Below are positions 28,702 through 44,490 of a stretch of DNA of 64,000 bases, in pieces. This DNA is from Xylocopa sonorina (lineage: Eukaryota; Arthropoda; Insecta; Hymenoptera; Apidae). Numbering within the stretch: the stretch's first letter is position 1; the number at the start of each line of letters is the position of its first letter. The position numbers and the translations under genes were made by a program. Under the pieces are notes generated by a model. That model saw nothing but the letters and a program-made list of their open reading frames with translations, was not told where the DNA came from and ran no database searches. Where the stretch lies: the NCBI RefSeq assembly GCF_050948175.1, contig NW_027490128.1, positions 1,364,001 through 1,428,000 of the forward strand, read 5' to 3'.

Positions 28702-31700
28702 CTATCGTAGCAATAGAGTTCTTATGATTCTTAAAACGCGATATCGCATCTCAGTTCTATGTTTCATGGTAAGATATAATATGATTTGCGAAGTGTCATG
28801 TATTCCTCGTCTACACTTCAAATGAATCAAAATGCAATACTTCCTCGCTAGGAAATAGCGTTTGCAGATGTCTACGTATCGTAGCAATAGATTTCCAATG
28901 CTTCTTAAAACGCGATATCGCATCTCATTTCTATGTTTCATGGTAAGATATAATATGATTTGCGAAGTGTCATGTATTCCTCGCCTACACTTCAAATGAA
29001 TGAAAATGCCATACTTCCCTGATAGGAAATAGCGTCTGCAGATGTCCAGGTATCGTAGCAATAGAGTTCTAATGCTTCTTAAAACGCGATATCGCATTTC
29101 ATTTCTATGTTTCATGGTAAGATATAATATTCATTGCGAAGTGTTATGCATTCCTCGTCTACACTTCAAATGCATATAAATGCGATACTTCCATGCAAGG
29201 AAATAGCGTTTGCAGATGTCTACGTACCGTAGCAATAGATTTCTAATGCTTCTTAAAGCGCGATATCGCATCTCATTTCTATGTTTCATGGTAAGATATA
29301 ATATGATTTGCGAAGTGTCATGTATTCCTCGTCTACACTTCAAATGAATGTAAATGCGACACTTCCATGCAAGGAAATAGCGTTTGCAGATGTCTACGTA
29401 TCGTAGCAATAGTGTTCTTATGTTTCATAAAACGCGATATCCATCTCATTTCTATGTTTCATAGTAAGATATAATATGATTTGCGAAGTATTATGTATTC
29501 CGCGTCTACACTTCAAATGAATGTAAATGCGACACTTCTTTGCAAGGAAATAGCGTTTGCAAATGTCTACCTACCGTAGCAATAGAGTTCTAATGCTTCT
29601 TAAAACGCGATATCGCATCTCATTTCTATGTTTCATGGTAAGATATAATATGATTTGCGAAGTGTCATGTATTCCTCGTCTACACTTCAATTGAATGTAA
29701 ATGCGACACTTCCTTGTAAGGAAATAGCGTTTGCAGATGTCTACCTATCGTAGCAATAGAGTTCTTATGATTCTTAAAACGCGATATCGCATCTCAGTTC
29801 TATGTTTCATGGTAAGATATAATATGATTTGCGAAGTGTCATGTATTCCTCGTCTACACTTCAAATGAATCAAAATGCAATACTTCCTCGCTAGGAAATA
29901 GCGTTTGCAGATGTCTACGTATCGTAGCAATAGATTTCCAATGCTTCTTAAAACGCGATATCGCATCTCATTTCTATGTTTCATGGTAAGATATAATATG
30001 ATTTGCGAAGTGTCATGTATTCCTCGCCTACACTTCAAATGAATGAAAATGCCATACTTCCCTGATAGGAAATAGCGTCTGCAGATGTCCAGGTATCGTA
30101 GCAATAGAGTTCTAATGCTTCTTAAAACGCGATATCGCATCTCATTTCTATGTTTCATGGTAAGATATAATATTCATTGCGAAGTGTTATGCATTCCTCG
30201 TCTACACTTCAAATGCATATAAATGCGATACTTCCATGCAAGGAAATAGCGTTTGCAGATGTCTACGTACCGTAGCAATAGATTTCTAATGCTTCTTAAA
30301 ACGCGATATCGCATCTCATTTCTATATTTCATGGTAAGATATAATATGATTTGCGAAGTGTTATGTATTCCTCGTCTACACTTCAAATGAATGTAAATGA
30401 AACACTTCCTTGCAAGGAAATATCGTTTGCAGATGTCTACGTATCGTGGCAACAGAGTTCTTATGACTCTTAAAACGCGATATCGCATCTCATTTCTATG
30501 TTTCATGGTAAGGTATAATATGATTTGCGAAGTGTTATGTATTCCTCGTCTACACTTCAAGTGAATGTAAATGCGACACTTCCTTGCAAGGAAATAGCGT
30601 TTGCAGATGTCTATGTATCGTAGCAATAGATTTCTAATGCTTCTTAAAACGCGATATCGCATCTCATTTCTATGTTTCATGGTAAGATATAATATGATTT
30701 GCGAAGTGTCATGTATTCCTCGTCTACACTTCAAATGAATGTAAATGCGACACTTCCATGCAAGGAAATAGCGTTTGCAGATGTCTACGTATCGTAGCTA
30801 TAGTGTTCTTATGTTTCCTAAAACGCGATATCGCATCTCATTTCTATGTTTCATGGTAAGATATAATATGATTTGCGAAGTGTTATGTATTCCGCGTCTA
30901 CACTTCAAATGAATGTAAATGCGACACTTCTTTGCAAGGAAATAGCGTTTGCAAATGTCTACCTACCGTAGCAATAGAGTTCTAATGCTTCTTAAAACGC
31001 GATATCGCATCTCATTTCTATGTTTCATGGTAAGATATAATATGATTTGCGAAGTGTCATGTATTCCTCGTCTACACTTCAATTGAATGTAAATGCGACA
31101 CTTCCTTGCAAGGAAATAGCGTTTGCAGATGTCTACGTATCGAAGCAATAGGGTTCAAATGCTTCTTAAAACGAGGTATTGCATCTCATATCTATGTTTC
31201 ATGATAAGATATAATATTCATTGCGAAGTGTTATGCATTCCTCGTCTACGATTCAAATGAATGTAAATGCGACACTTCCTTGCAAGGAAATAGCGTTTGC
31301 AGATGTCTACGTATCGTAGCAATAGTGTTCTTATGTTTCTTAAAACGCGATATCGCATCTCAGTTCTATGTTTCATGGTAAGATATAATATGATTTGCGA
31401 AGCGTTATGTTTTCCTCGTCTACACTTCAAATGAATGTAAATGCGACACTTCCTTGTAAGGAAATAGCGTTTGCAGATGTCTACCTATCGTAGCAATAGA
31501 GTTCTTATGATTCTTAAAACGCGATATAGCATCTCAGTTCTATGTTTCATGGTAAGATATAATATGATTTGCGAAGTGTCATGTATTCCTCGTCTACACT
31601 TCAAATGAATCAAAATGCAATACTTCCTCGCTAGGAAATAGCGTTTGCAGATGTCTACGTATCGTAGCAATAGATTTCCAATGCTTCTTAAAACGCGATA

Positions 31701-34700
31701 TCGCATCTCATTTCTATGTTTCATGGTAAGATATAATATGATTTGCGAAGTGTCATGTATTCCTCGCCTACACTTCAAATGAATGAAAATGCCATACTTC
31801 CCTGATAGGAAATAGCGTCTGCAGATGTCCAGGTATCGTAGCAATAGAGTTCTAATGCTTCTTAAAACGCGATATCGCATCTCATTTCTATGTTTCATGG
31901 TAAGATATAATATTCATTCCGAAGTGTTATGCATTCCTCGTCTACACTTCAAATGCATATAAATGCGGTACTTCCATGCAAGGAAATAGCGTTTGCAGAT
32001 GTCTACGTATCGTGGCAATAGAGTTCTTATGACTCTTAAAACGCGATATCGCATCTCATTTCTATGTTTCATGGTAAGATATAATATGATTTGCGAAGTG
32101 TCATGTATTCCTCGCCTACACTTCAAATGAATGAAAATGCCATACTTCCCTGATAGGAAATAGCGTCTGCAGATGTCCAGGTATCGTAGCAATAGAGTTC
32201 TAATGCTTCTTAAAACGCGATATCGCATCTCATTTCTATGTTTCATGGTAAGATATAATATTCGTTGCGAAGTGTTATGCATTCCTCGTCTACACTTCAA
32301 ATGCATATAAATGCGATACTTCCATGCAAGGAAATAGCGTTTGCAGATGTCTACGTACCGTAGCAATAGATTTCTAATGCTTCTTAAAACGCGATATCGC
32401 ATCTCATTTCTATGTTTCATGGTAAGATATAATATGATTTGCGAAGTGTCATGTATTCCTCGTCTACACTTCAAATGAATGTAAATGCGACACTTCCATG
32501 CAAGGAAATAGCGTTTGCAGATGTCTACGTATCGTAGCAATAGTGTTCTTATGTTTCATAAAACGCGATATCCATCTCATTTCTATGTTTCATAGTAAGA
32601 TATAATATGATTTGCGAAGTATTATGTATTCCGCGTCTACACTTCAAATGAATGTAAATGCGACACTTCTTTGCAAGGAAATAGCGTTTGCAAATGTCTA
32701 CCTACCGTAGCAATAGAGTTCTAATGCTTCTTAAAACGCGATATCGCATCTCATTTCTATGTTTCATGGTAAGATATAATATGATTTGCGAAGTGTCATG
32801 TATTCCTCGTCTACACTTCAATTGAATGTAAATGCGACACTTCCTTGCAAGGAAATAGCGTTTGCAGATGTCTACGTATCGAAGCAATAGAGTTCAAATG
32901 CTTCTTAAAACGAGGTATTGCATCTCATATCTATGTTTCATGATAAGATATAATATTCATTGCGAAGTGTTATGCATTCCTCGTCTACGATTCAAATGAA
33001 TGTAAATGCGACACTTCCTTGTAAGGAAATAGCGTTTGCAGATGTCTACCTATCGTAGCAATAGAGTTCTTATGATTCTTAAAACGCGATATCGCATCTC
33101 AGTTCTATGTTTCATGGTAAGATATAATATGATTTGCGAAGTGTCATGTATTCCTCGTCTACACTTCAAATGAATCAAAATGCAATACTTCCTCGCTAGG
33201 AAATAGCGTTTGCAGATGTCTACGTATCGTAGCAATAGATTTCCAATGCTTCTTAAAACGCGATATCGCATCTCATTTCTATGTTTCATGGTAAGATATA
33301 ATATGATTTGCGAAGTGTCATGTATTCCTCGCCTACACTTCAAATGTATGAAAATGCCATACTTCCCTGATAGGAAATAGCGTCTGCAGATGTCCAGGTA
33401 TCGTAGCAATAGAGTTCTAATGCTTCTTAAAACGCGATATCGCATCTCATTTCTATGTTTCATGGTAAGATATAATATTCATTGCGAAGTGTTATGCATT
33501 CCTCGTCTACACTTCAAATGCATATAAATGCGATACTTCCATGCAAGGAAATAGCGTTTGCAGATGTCTACGTACCGTAGCAATAGATTTCTAATGCTTC
33601 TTAAAACGCGATATCGCATCTCATTTCTATGTTTCATGGTAAGATATAATATGATTTGCGAAGTGTCATGTATTCCTCGTCTACACTTCAAATGAATGTA
33701 AATGCGACACTTCCATGCAAGGAAATAGCGTTTGCAGATGTCTACGTATCGTAGCAATAGTGTTCTTATGTTTCATAAAACGCGATATCCATCTCATTTC
33801 TATGTTTCATAGTAAGATATAATATGATTTGCGAAGTATTATGTATTCCGCGTCTACACTTCAAATGAATGTAAATGCGACACTTCTTTGCAAGGAAATA
33901 GCGTTTGCAAATGTCTACCTACCGTAGCAATAGAGTTCTAATGCTTCTTAAAACGCGATATCGCATCTCATTTCTATGTTTCATGGTAAGATATAATATG
34001 ATTTGCGAAGTGTCATGTATTCCTCGTCTACACTTCAATTGAATGTAAATGCGACACTTCCTTGTAAGGAAATAGCGTTTGCAGATGTCTACCTATCGTA
34101 GCAATAGAGTTCTTATGATTCTTAAAACGCGATATCGCATCTCAGTTCTATGTTTCATGGTAAGATATAATATGATTTGCGAAGTGTCATGTATTCCTCG
34201 TCTACACTTCAAATGAATCAAAATGCAATACTTCCTCGCTAGGAAATAGCGTTTGCAGATGTCTACGTATCGTAGCAATAGATTTCCAATGCTTCTTAAA
34301 ACGCGATATCGCATCTCATTTCTATGTTTCATGGTAAGATATAATATGATTTGCGAAGTGTCATGTATTCCTCGCCTACACTTCAAATGAATGAAAATGC
34401 CATACATCCCTGATAGGAAATAGCGTCTGCAGATGTCCAGGTATCGTAGCAATAGAGTTCTAATGCTTCTTAAAACGCGATATCGCATCTCATTTCTATG
34501 TTTCATGGTAAGATATAATATTCATTGCGAAGTGTTATGCATTCCTCGTCTACACTTCAAATGCATATAAATGCGATACTTCCATGCAAGGAAATAGCGT
34601 TTGCAGATGTCTACGTACCGTAGCAATAGATTTCTAATGCTTCTTAAAACGCGATATCGCATCTCATTTCTATGTTTCATGGTAAGATATAATATGATTT

Positions 34701-37700
34701 GCGAAGTGTCATGTATTCCTCGTCTACACTTCAAATGAATGTAAATGCGACACTTCCATGCAAGGAAATAGCGTTTGCAGATGTCTACGTATCGTAGCAA
34801 TAGTGTTCTTATGTTTCATAAAACGCGATATCCATCTCATTTCTATGTTTCATAGTAAGATATAATATGATTTGCGAAGTATTATGTATTCCGCGTCTAC
34901 ACTTCAAATGAATGTAAATGCGACACTTCTTTGCAAGGAAATAGCGTTTGCAAATGTCTACCTACCGTAGCAATAGAGTTCTAATGCTTCTTAAAACGCG
35001 ATATCGCATCTCATTTCTATGTTTCATGGTAAGATATAATATGATTTGCGAAGTGTCATGTATTCCTCGTCTACACTTCAATTGAATGTAAATGCGACAC
35101 TTCCTTGTAAGGAAATAGCGTTTGCAGATGTCTACCTATCGTAGCAATAGAGTTCTTATGATTCTTAAAACGCGATATCGCATCTCAGTTCTATGTTTCA
35201 TGGTAAGATATAATATGATTTGCGAAGTGTCATGTATTCCTCGTCTACACTTCAAATGAATCAAAATGCAATACTTCCTCGCTAGGAAATAGCGTTTGCA
35301 GATGTCTACGTATCGTAGCAATAGATTTCCAATGCTTCTTAAAACGCGATATCGCATCTCATTTCTATGTTTCATGGTAAGATATAATATGATTTGCGAA
35401 GTGTCATGTATTCCTCGCCTACACTTCAAATGAATGAAAATGCCATACTTCCCTGATAGGAAATAGCGTCTGCAGATGTCCAGGTATCGTAGCAATAGAG
35501 TTCTAATGCTTCTTAAAACGCGATATCGCATCTCATTTCTATGTTTCATGGTAAGATATAATATTCGTTGCGAAGTGTTATGCATTCCTCGTCTACACTT
35601 CAAATGCATATAAATGCGATACTTCCATGCAAGGAAATAGCGTTTGCAGATGTCTACGTACCGTAGCAATAGATTTCTAATGCTTCTTAAAACGCGATAT
35701 CGCATCTCATTTCTATGTTTCATGGTAAGATATAATATGATTTGCGAAGTGTCATGTATTCCTCGTCTACACTTCAAATGAATGTAAATGCGACACTTCC
35801 ATGCAAGGAAATAGCGTTTGCAGATGTCTACGTATCGTAGCAATAGTGTTCTTATGTTTCATAAAACGCGATATCCATCTCATTTCTATGTTTCATAGTA
35901 AGATATAATATGATTTGCGAAGTATTATGTATTCCGCGTCTACACTTCAAATGAATGTAAATGCGACACTTCTTTGCAAGGAAATAGCGTTTGCAAATGT
36001 CTACCTACCGTAGCAATAGAGTTCTAATGCTTCTTAAAACGCGATATCGCATCTCATTTCTATGTTTCATGGTAAGATATAATATGATTTGCGAAGTGTC
36101 ATGTATTCCTCGTCTACACTTCAATTGAATGTAAATGCGACACTTCCTTGCAAGGAAATAGCGTTTGCAGATGTCTACGTATCGAAGCAATAGAGTTCAA
36201 ATGCTTCTTAAAACGAGGTATTGCATCTCATATCTATGTTTCATGATAAGATATAATATTCATTGCGAAGTGTTATGCATTCCTCGTCTACGATTCAAAT
36301 GAATGTAAATGCGACACTTCCTTGTAAGGAAATAGCGTTTGCAGATGTCTACCTATCGTAGCAATAGAGTTCTTATGATTCTTAAAACGCGATATCGCAT
36401 CTCAGTTCTATGTTTCATGGTAAGATATAATATGATTTGCGAAGTGTCATGTATTCCTCGTCTACACTTCAAATGAATCAAAATGCAATACTTCCTCGCT
36501 AGGAAATAGCGTTTGCAGATGTCTACGTATCGTAGCAATAGATTTCCAATGCTTCTTAAAACGCGATATCGCATCTCATTTCTATGTTTCATGGTAAGAT
36601 ATAATATGATTTGCGAAGTGTCATGTATTCCTCGCCTACACTTCAAATGTATGAAAATGCCATACTTCCCTGATAGGAAATAGCGTCTGCAGATGTCCAG
36701 GTATCGTAGCAATAGAGTTCTAATGCTTCTTAAAACGCGATATCGCATCTCATTTCTATGTTTCATGGTAAGATATAATATTCATTGCGAAGTGTTATGC
36801 ATTCCTCGTCTACACTTCAAATGCATATAAATGCGATACTTCCATGCAAGGAAATAGCGTTTGCAGATGTCTACGTACCGTAGCAATAGATTTCTAATGC
36901 TTCTTAAAGCGCGATATCGCATCTCATTTCTATGTTTCATGGTAAGATATAATATGATTTGCGAAGTGTCATGTATTCCTCGTCTACACTTCAAATGAAT
37001 GTAAATGCGACACTTCCATGCAAGGAAATAGCGTTTGCAGATGTCTACGTATCGTAGCAATAGTGTTCTTATGTTTCATAAAACGCGATATCCATCTCAT
37101 TTCTATGTTTCATAGTAAGATATAATATGATTTGCGAAGTATTATGTATTCCGCGTCTACACTTCAAATGAATGTAAATGCGACACTTCTTTGCAAGGAA
37201 ATAGCGTTTGCAAATGTCTACCTACCGTAGCAATAGAGTTCTAATGCTTCTTAAAACGCGATATCGCATCTCATTTCTATGTTTCATGGTAAGATATAAT
37301 ATGATTTGCGAAGTGTCATGTATTCCTCGTCTACACTTCAATTGAATGTAAATGCGACACTTCCTTGTAAGGAAATAGCGTTTGCAGATGTCTAGCTATC
37401 GTAGCAATAGAGTTCTTATGATTCTTAAAACGCGATATCGCATCTCAGTTCTATGTTTCATGGTAAGATATAATATGATTTGCGAAGTGTCATGTATTCC
37501 TCGTCTACACTTCAAATGAATCAAAATGCAATACTTCCTCGCTAGGAAATAGCGTTTGCAGATGTCTACGTATCGTAGCAATAGATTTCCAATGCTTCTT
37601 AAAACGCGATATCGCATCTCATTTCTATGTTTCATGGTAAGATATAATATGATTTGCGAAGTGTCATGTATTCCTCGCCTACACTTCAAATGAATGAAAA

Positions 37701-38440
37701 TGCCATACTTCCCTGATAGGAAATAGCGTCTGCAGATGTCCAGGTATCGTAGCAATAGAGTTCTAATGCTTCTTAAAACGCGATATCGCATCTCATTTCT
37801 ATGTTTCATGGTAAGATATAATATTCATTGCGAAGTGTTATGCATTCCTCGTCTACACTTCAAATGCATATAAATGCGATACTTCCATGCAAGGAAATAG
37901 CGTTTGCAGATGTCTACGTACCGTAGCAATAGATTTCTAATGCTTCTTAAAACGCGATATCGCATCTCATTTCTATATTTCATGGTAAGATATAATATGA
38001 TTTGCGAAGTGTTATGTATTCCTCGTCTACACTTCAAATGAATGTAAATGAAACACTTCCTTGCAAGGAAATATCGTTTGCAGATGTCTACGTATCGTGG
38101 CAACAGAGTTCTTATGACTCTTAAAACGCGATATCGCATCTCATTTCTATGTTTCATGGTAAGGTATAATATGATTTGCGAAGTGTTATGTATTCCTCGT
38201 CTACACTTCAAGTGAATGTAAATGCGACACTTCCTTGCAAGGAAATAGCGTTTGCAGATGTCTACGTATCGTAGCAATAGTGTTCTTATGTTTCTTAAAA
38301 CGCGATATCGCATCTCAGTTCTATGTTTCATGGTAAGATATAATATGATTTGCGAAGCGTTATGTTTTCCTCGTCTACACTTCAAATGAATGTAAATGCG
38401 ACACTTCCTTCTAAGGAAATAGCGTTTGCAGATGTCTACC
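28702..38440. repeat. Six-monomer (1,043-bp) HOR family with 7-, 9- and 10-mer variants
   Basis: A marker monomer carrying GTTTCATAAAACG and the one-base-deleted GATATCCATCTC recurs at 29,436, 32,567, 33,784, 34,827, 35,870 and 37,087 (position of the G of GATATCC). Spacings are 3,131, 1,217, 1,043, 1,043 and 1,217 bp, each a whole number of monomers minus one base. The same ordered variants restart at 28,702, 29,745, 31,485, 33,050, 34,093, 35,136, 36,353, 37,396 and 38,440. The basic unit is therefore six monomers, with copies expanded or shortened by whole monomers. Confidence 0.9.
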
Positions 38441-41400
38441 TATCGTAGCAATAGAGTTCTTATGATTCTTAAAACGCGATATAGCATCTCAGTTCTATGT
38501 TTCATGGTAAGATATAATATGATTTGCGAAGTGTCATGTATTCCTCGTCTACACTTCAAATGAATCAAAATGCAATACTTCCTCGCTAGGAAATAGCGTT
38601 TGCAGATGTCTACGTATCGTAGCAATAGATTTCCAATGCTTCTTAAAACGCGATATCGCATCTCATTTCTATGTTTCATGGTAAGATATAATATGATTTG
38701 CGAAGTGTCATGTATTCCTCGCCTACACTTCAAATGAATGAAAATGCCATACTTCCCTGATAGGAAATAGCGTCTGCAGATGTCCAGGTATCGTAGCAAT
38801 AGAGTTCTAATGCTTCTTAAAACGCGATATCGCATCTCATTTCTATGTTTCATGGTAAGATATAATATTCATTGCGAAGTGTTATGCATTCCTCGTCTAC
38901 ACTTCAAATGCATATAAATGCGGTACTTCCATGCAAGGAAATAGCGTTTGCAGATGTCTACGTACCGTAGCAATAGAGTTCTTATGATTCTTAAAACGCG
39001 ATATCGCATCTCATTTCTATGTTTCATGGTAAGATATAATATGATTTGCGAAGTGTCATGTATTCCTCGTCTACACTTCAAATGAATGTAAATGCGACAC
39101 TTCCTTGCAGGGAAATAGCGTTTGCAAACGTCTACCTACCGTAGCAATAGAGTTCTAATGCTTCTTAAAACGCGATATCGCATCTCATTTCTATATTTCA
39201 TGGTAAGATATAATATGATTTGCGAAGTGTTATGTATTCCTCGTCTACACTTCAAATGAATGTAAATGAAACACTTCCTTGCAAGGAAATATCGTTTGCA
39301 GATGTCTACGTATCGTGGCAATAGAGTTCTTATGACTCTTAAAACGCGATATCGCATCTCATTTCTATGTTTCATGGTAAGGTATAATATGATTTGCGAA
39401 GTGTTATGTATTCCTCGTCTACACTTCAAGTGAATGTAAATGCGACACTTCCTTGCAAGGAAATAGCGTTTGCAGATGTCTATGTATCGTAGCAATAGAT
39501 TTCTAATGCTTCTTAAAACGCGATATCGCATCTCATTTCTATGTTTCATGGTAAGATATAATATGATTTGCGAAGTGTCATGTATTCCTCGTCTACACTT
39601 CAAATGAATGTAAATGCGACACTTCCATGCAAGGAAATAGCGTTTGCAGATGTCTACGTATCGTAGCAATAGTGTTCTTATGTTTCCTAAAACGCGATAT
39701 CGCATCTCATTTCTATGTTTCATGGTAAGATATAATATGATTTGCGAAGTGTTATGTATTCCGCGTCTACACTTCAAATGAATGTAAATGCGACACTTCT
39801 TTGCAAGGAAATAGCGTTTGCAAATGTCTAACTACCGTAGCAATAGAGTTCTAATGCTTCTTAAAACGCGATATCGCATCTCATTTCTATGTTTCATGGT
39901 AAGATATAATATGATTTGCGAAGTGTCATGTATTCCTCGTCTACACTTCAATTGAATGTAAATGCGACACTTCCTTGCAAGGAAATAGCGTTTGCAGATG
40001 TCTACGTATCGAAGCAACAGAGTTCTTATGATTCTTAAAACGCGATATCGCATCTCAGTTCTATGTTTCATGGTAAGATATAATATTCATTGCGATGTGT
40101 TATGCATTCCTCGTCTACGATTCAAATGAATGTAAATGCGACACTTCCTTGCAAGGAAATAGCGTTTGCAGATGTCTACGTATCGTAGCAATAGTGTTCT
40201 TATGTTTCTTAAAACGCGATATCGCATCACATTTCAATGTTTCATGGTAAGATATAATATGATTTGCAAAGTGTTATGTATTCCTCGTCTACACTTCAAA
40301 TGAATGTAAATGCGACACTTCCTTGCAAGGAAATAGCGTTTGCAAGCGTCTACCTATCGTAGCAATAGAGTTCTAATGCTTCTTAAAACGCGATATCGCA
40401 TCTCATTTCTATATTTCATGGTAAGATATAATATGATTTGCGAAGTGTTATGTATTCTTCGTCTACACTTCAAATGAATGTAAATGCGACACTTCCTTGC
40501 AAGGAAATAGCGTTTGCAAATGTCTACCTATCGTCGCAATAGTGTTCCAAAGCTCCTTAAAACGCGATACCGCATCTCATTTCTATGTTTCATGGTAAGA
40601 TATAATATGATTTGCGAAGTGTTATGTATTCCTCGTCTACACTTCAAATGAATGTTAATGCGACACTTCCTCGCTAGGAAATAGCGTTTGCAGATGTCTT
40701 CGTATCGTAGCAATAGATTTCCAATGCTTCCTAAAACGCGATATCGCATATCATTTCTATGTTTCATGGTAAGATATAATATGATTTGCGAAGTGATATG
40801 TATTCCTCGTCTACACTTCAAATGAATGTAAATGAAACACTTCCTTGCTAGGAAATATCGTTTGCAGATGTCTACGTATCGTGGCAATAGAGTTCTTATG
40901 ACTCTTAAAACGCGATATCGCATCTCATTTCTATGTTTCATGGTAAGATATAATATGATTTGCGAAGTGTCATGTATTCCTCGTCTACACTTCAAATGAA
41001 TGTAAGTGCGACACTTCCATGCAGGGAAATAGCGTTTGCAGATGTCTACGTATCGTAGCAATAGTGTTCTTATGTTTCTTAAAACGCGATATCGCATCTC
41101 TTTTCTATGTTTCATGGTAAGATATAATATGATTTGCGAAGTGTTATGTATTCCGCGTCTACACTTCAAATGAATGTAAATGCGACACTTCTTTGCAAGG
41201 AAATAGCGTTTGCAAATGTCTACCTATCGTAGCAATAGTGTTCTAGTGCTTCTTAAAACGCGATATCGCATCTCAGTTCTATGTTTCATGGTATGATATA
41301 ATATGATTTGCGAAGTGTTATGTTTTCCTCGTCTACACTACAAATGAATGTAAATGCGACACTTCCTTGTAAGGAAATAGCGTTTGCAGATGTATACCTA

Positions 41401-44400
41401 TCGTAGCAATAGAGTTCTTATGATTCTTAAAACGCGATATCGCATCTCATTTCTATGTTTCATGGTAAGATATAATATGATTTGCGAAGTGTTATGTATT
41501 CCTCGTCTACACTTCAAATGAATGTGAATGCGACACTTCCTCGCTAGGAAATAGCGTTTGCAGATGTCTATGTATCGTAGCAATAGATTTCTAATGCTTC
41601 TTAAAACGCGATATCGCATCTCATTTCTATGTTTCATGGTAAGATATAATATGATTTGCGAAGTGTCATGTATTCCTCGTCTACACTTCAAATGAATGTA
41701 AATGCGACACTTCCATGCAAGGAAATAGCGTTTGCAGATGTCTACGTATCGTAGCAATAGTGTTCTTATGTTTCTTAAAACGCGATATCGCATCTCATTT
41801 CTATGTTTCATGGTAAGATATAATATGATTTGCGAAGTGTTATGTATTCCGCGTCTACACTTCAAATGAATGTAAATGCGACACTTCTTTGCAAGGAAAT
41901 AGCGTTTGCAAATGTCTACCTACCGTAGCAATAGAGTTCTAATGCTTCTTAAAACGCGATATCGCATCTCATTTCTATGTTTCATGGTAAGATATAATAT
42001 GATTTGCGAAGTGTCATGTATTCCTCGTCTACACTTCAATTGAATGTAAATGCGACACTTCCTTGCAAGGAAATAGCGTTTGCAAACGTCTACCTATCGT
42101 AGCAATAGAGTTCTAATGCTTCTTAAAACGCGATATCGCACCTCATTTCTATATTTCATGGTAAGATATAATATGATTTGCGAAGTGTTATGTATTCTTC
42201 GTCTACACTTCAAATGAATGTAAATGCGACACTTCCTTGCAAGGAAATAGCGTTTGCACATGTCTACCTATCGTCGCAATAGTGTTCTAATGCTCCTTAA
42301 AACGCGATATCGCATCTCATTTCTATGTTTCATGGTAAGATATAATATGATTTGCGAAGTGTCATGTATTCCTCGTCTACACTTCAAGTGAATGTAAATG
42401 CGACACTTCCTTGCAAGGAAATAGCGTTTGCAGATGTCTACGTATCGAAGCAATAGAGTTCAAATGCTTCCTAAAACGCGATATTGCATCTCATATCTAT
42501 GTTTCATGATAAGATATAATATTCATTGCGAAGTGTTATGCACTCCTCGTCTACGATTCAAATGAATGTAAATGCGACACTTCCTTGCAAGGAAATAGCG
42601 TTTGCAGATGTCTACGTATCGTAGCAATAGAGTTCTTATGATTCTTAAAACGCGATATCGCATCTCATTTCTATGTTTCATGGTAAGATATAATATGATT
42701 TGCGAAGTGTTATGTATTCCTCGTCTACACTTCAAATGAATGTTAATGCGACACTTCCTCGCTAGGAAATAGCGTTTGCAGATGTCTTCGTATCGTAGCA
42801 ATAGATTTCCAATGCTTCTTAAAACGCGATATCGCATCTCATTTCTATGTTTCATGGTAAGATATAATATGATTTGCGAAGTGTTATGTTTTCCTCGTCT
42901 GCACTTCAAATGAATGTAAATGCGACACTTCCTTGTAAGGAAATAGCGTTTGCAAACGTCTACCTACCGTAGCAATAGTGTTCTAATGCTTCTTAAGACG
43001 CGATATCGCATCTCATTCCTATGTTTCATGGTAAGATATATTATGATTTGCGAAGTGTTATGCATTCCTCGTCTACGATTCAAATGAATGTAAATGCGAC
43101 ACTTCCTTGCAAGGAAATTGCGTTTGCAGATGTCTACGTATCGTAGCAATAGAGTTCAAATGCTTCTTAAAACGAGATATTGCATCTCATATCTATGTTT
43201 CATGATAAGATATAATATTCATTGCGAAGTGTTATGCATTCCTCGTCTACACTTCAAATGAATGTAAATGCGACACTTCCTTGTAAGGATATAGCGTTTG
43301 CAAATGTCTACCTATCGTAGCAATAGTGTTCTAATGCTTCTTAAAACGCGATATCGCATCTCAGTTCTATGTTTCATGGTAAGATATAATATGATTTGCG
43401 AAGTGTTACGTACTCCTCGTCTACACTTCAAATGAATGTGAATGCGACACTTCCTCGCTAGGAAATAGCGTTTGCAGATGTCTACGTATCGTAGCAATAG
43501 ATTTCCAATGCTTCTTAAAACGCGATATCGCATCTCATTTCTATGTTTCATGGTAAGATATAATATGATTTGCGAAGTGTCATGTATTCCTCGTCTACAC
43601 TTCAAATGAATGAAAATGCAATACTTCCTCGCTAGGAAATAGCGTTTGCAGATGTCTACGTATCGTAGCAATGGATTTCCAATGCTTCTTAAAACGCGAT
43701 ATCGCATCTCATTTCTATGTTTCATGGTAAGATATAATATGATTTGCGAAGTGTCATGTATTCCTCGCCTACACTTCAAATGAATGAAAATGCCATACTT
43801 CCCTGATAGGAAATAGCGTCTGCAGATGTTCAGGTATCGTAGCAATAGAGTTCTAATGCTTCTTCAAACGCGATATCGCATCTCATTTCTATGTTTCATG
43901 GTAAGATATAATATTCATTGCGAAGTGTTATGCATTCCTCGTCTATACTTCAAATGCATATAAATGCGAAACTTCCATGCAAGGAAATAGCGTTTGCAGA
44001 TGTCTACGTGTCGTAGCAATAGAGTTCTTATGATTCTTAAAACGCGATATCGCATCTCATTTCTATGTTTCATGGTAAGATATAATATGATTTGCGAAGT
44101 GTTATGTATTCCTCGTCTACACTTCAAATGAATGTTAATGCGACACTTCCTCGCTAGGAAATAGCGTTTGCAGATGTCTTCGTATCGTAGCAATAGATTT
44201 CCAATGCTTCTTAAAACGCGACATCGCATCTCATTTCTATGTTTCATGGTAAGATATAATATGATTTGCGAAGTGTTATGTATTCCTCGTCTACACTTCA
44301 AATGAATGTAAATGAAACACTTCCTTGCAAGGAAATATCGTTTGCAGATGTCTACGTATCGTGGCAATAGAGTTCTTATGACTCTTAAAACGCGATATCG

Positions 44401-44490
44401 CATCTCATTTCTATGTTTCATGGTAAGATATAATATGATTTGCGAAGTGTCATGTATTCCTCGTCTACACTTCAAATGAATGTAAATGCG
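38441..44490. repeat. Mixed satellite stretch
   Basis: About 35 monomers combine variants from both sides of the array. The run GTTAATGCGACACTTCC, CTTCGTATCGTAG, then AATGAAACACTTCC is seen near 40,650-40,850 and again near 44,130-44,320. Some segments resemble the 6-mer family (38,440-39,900) and others the left-hand 17-mer family (43,300-43,860, TGATAGG followed by TTCAAACG). No clean tandem HOR was resolved by eye and no non-satellite sequence is present. Confidence 0.65.
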
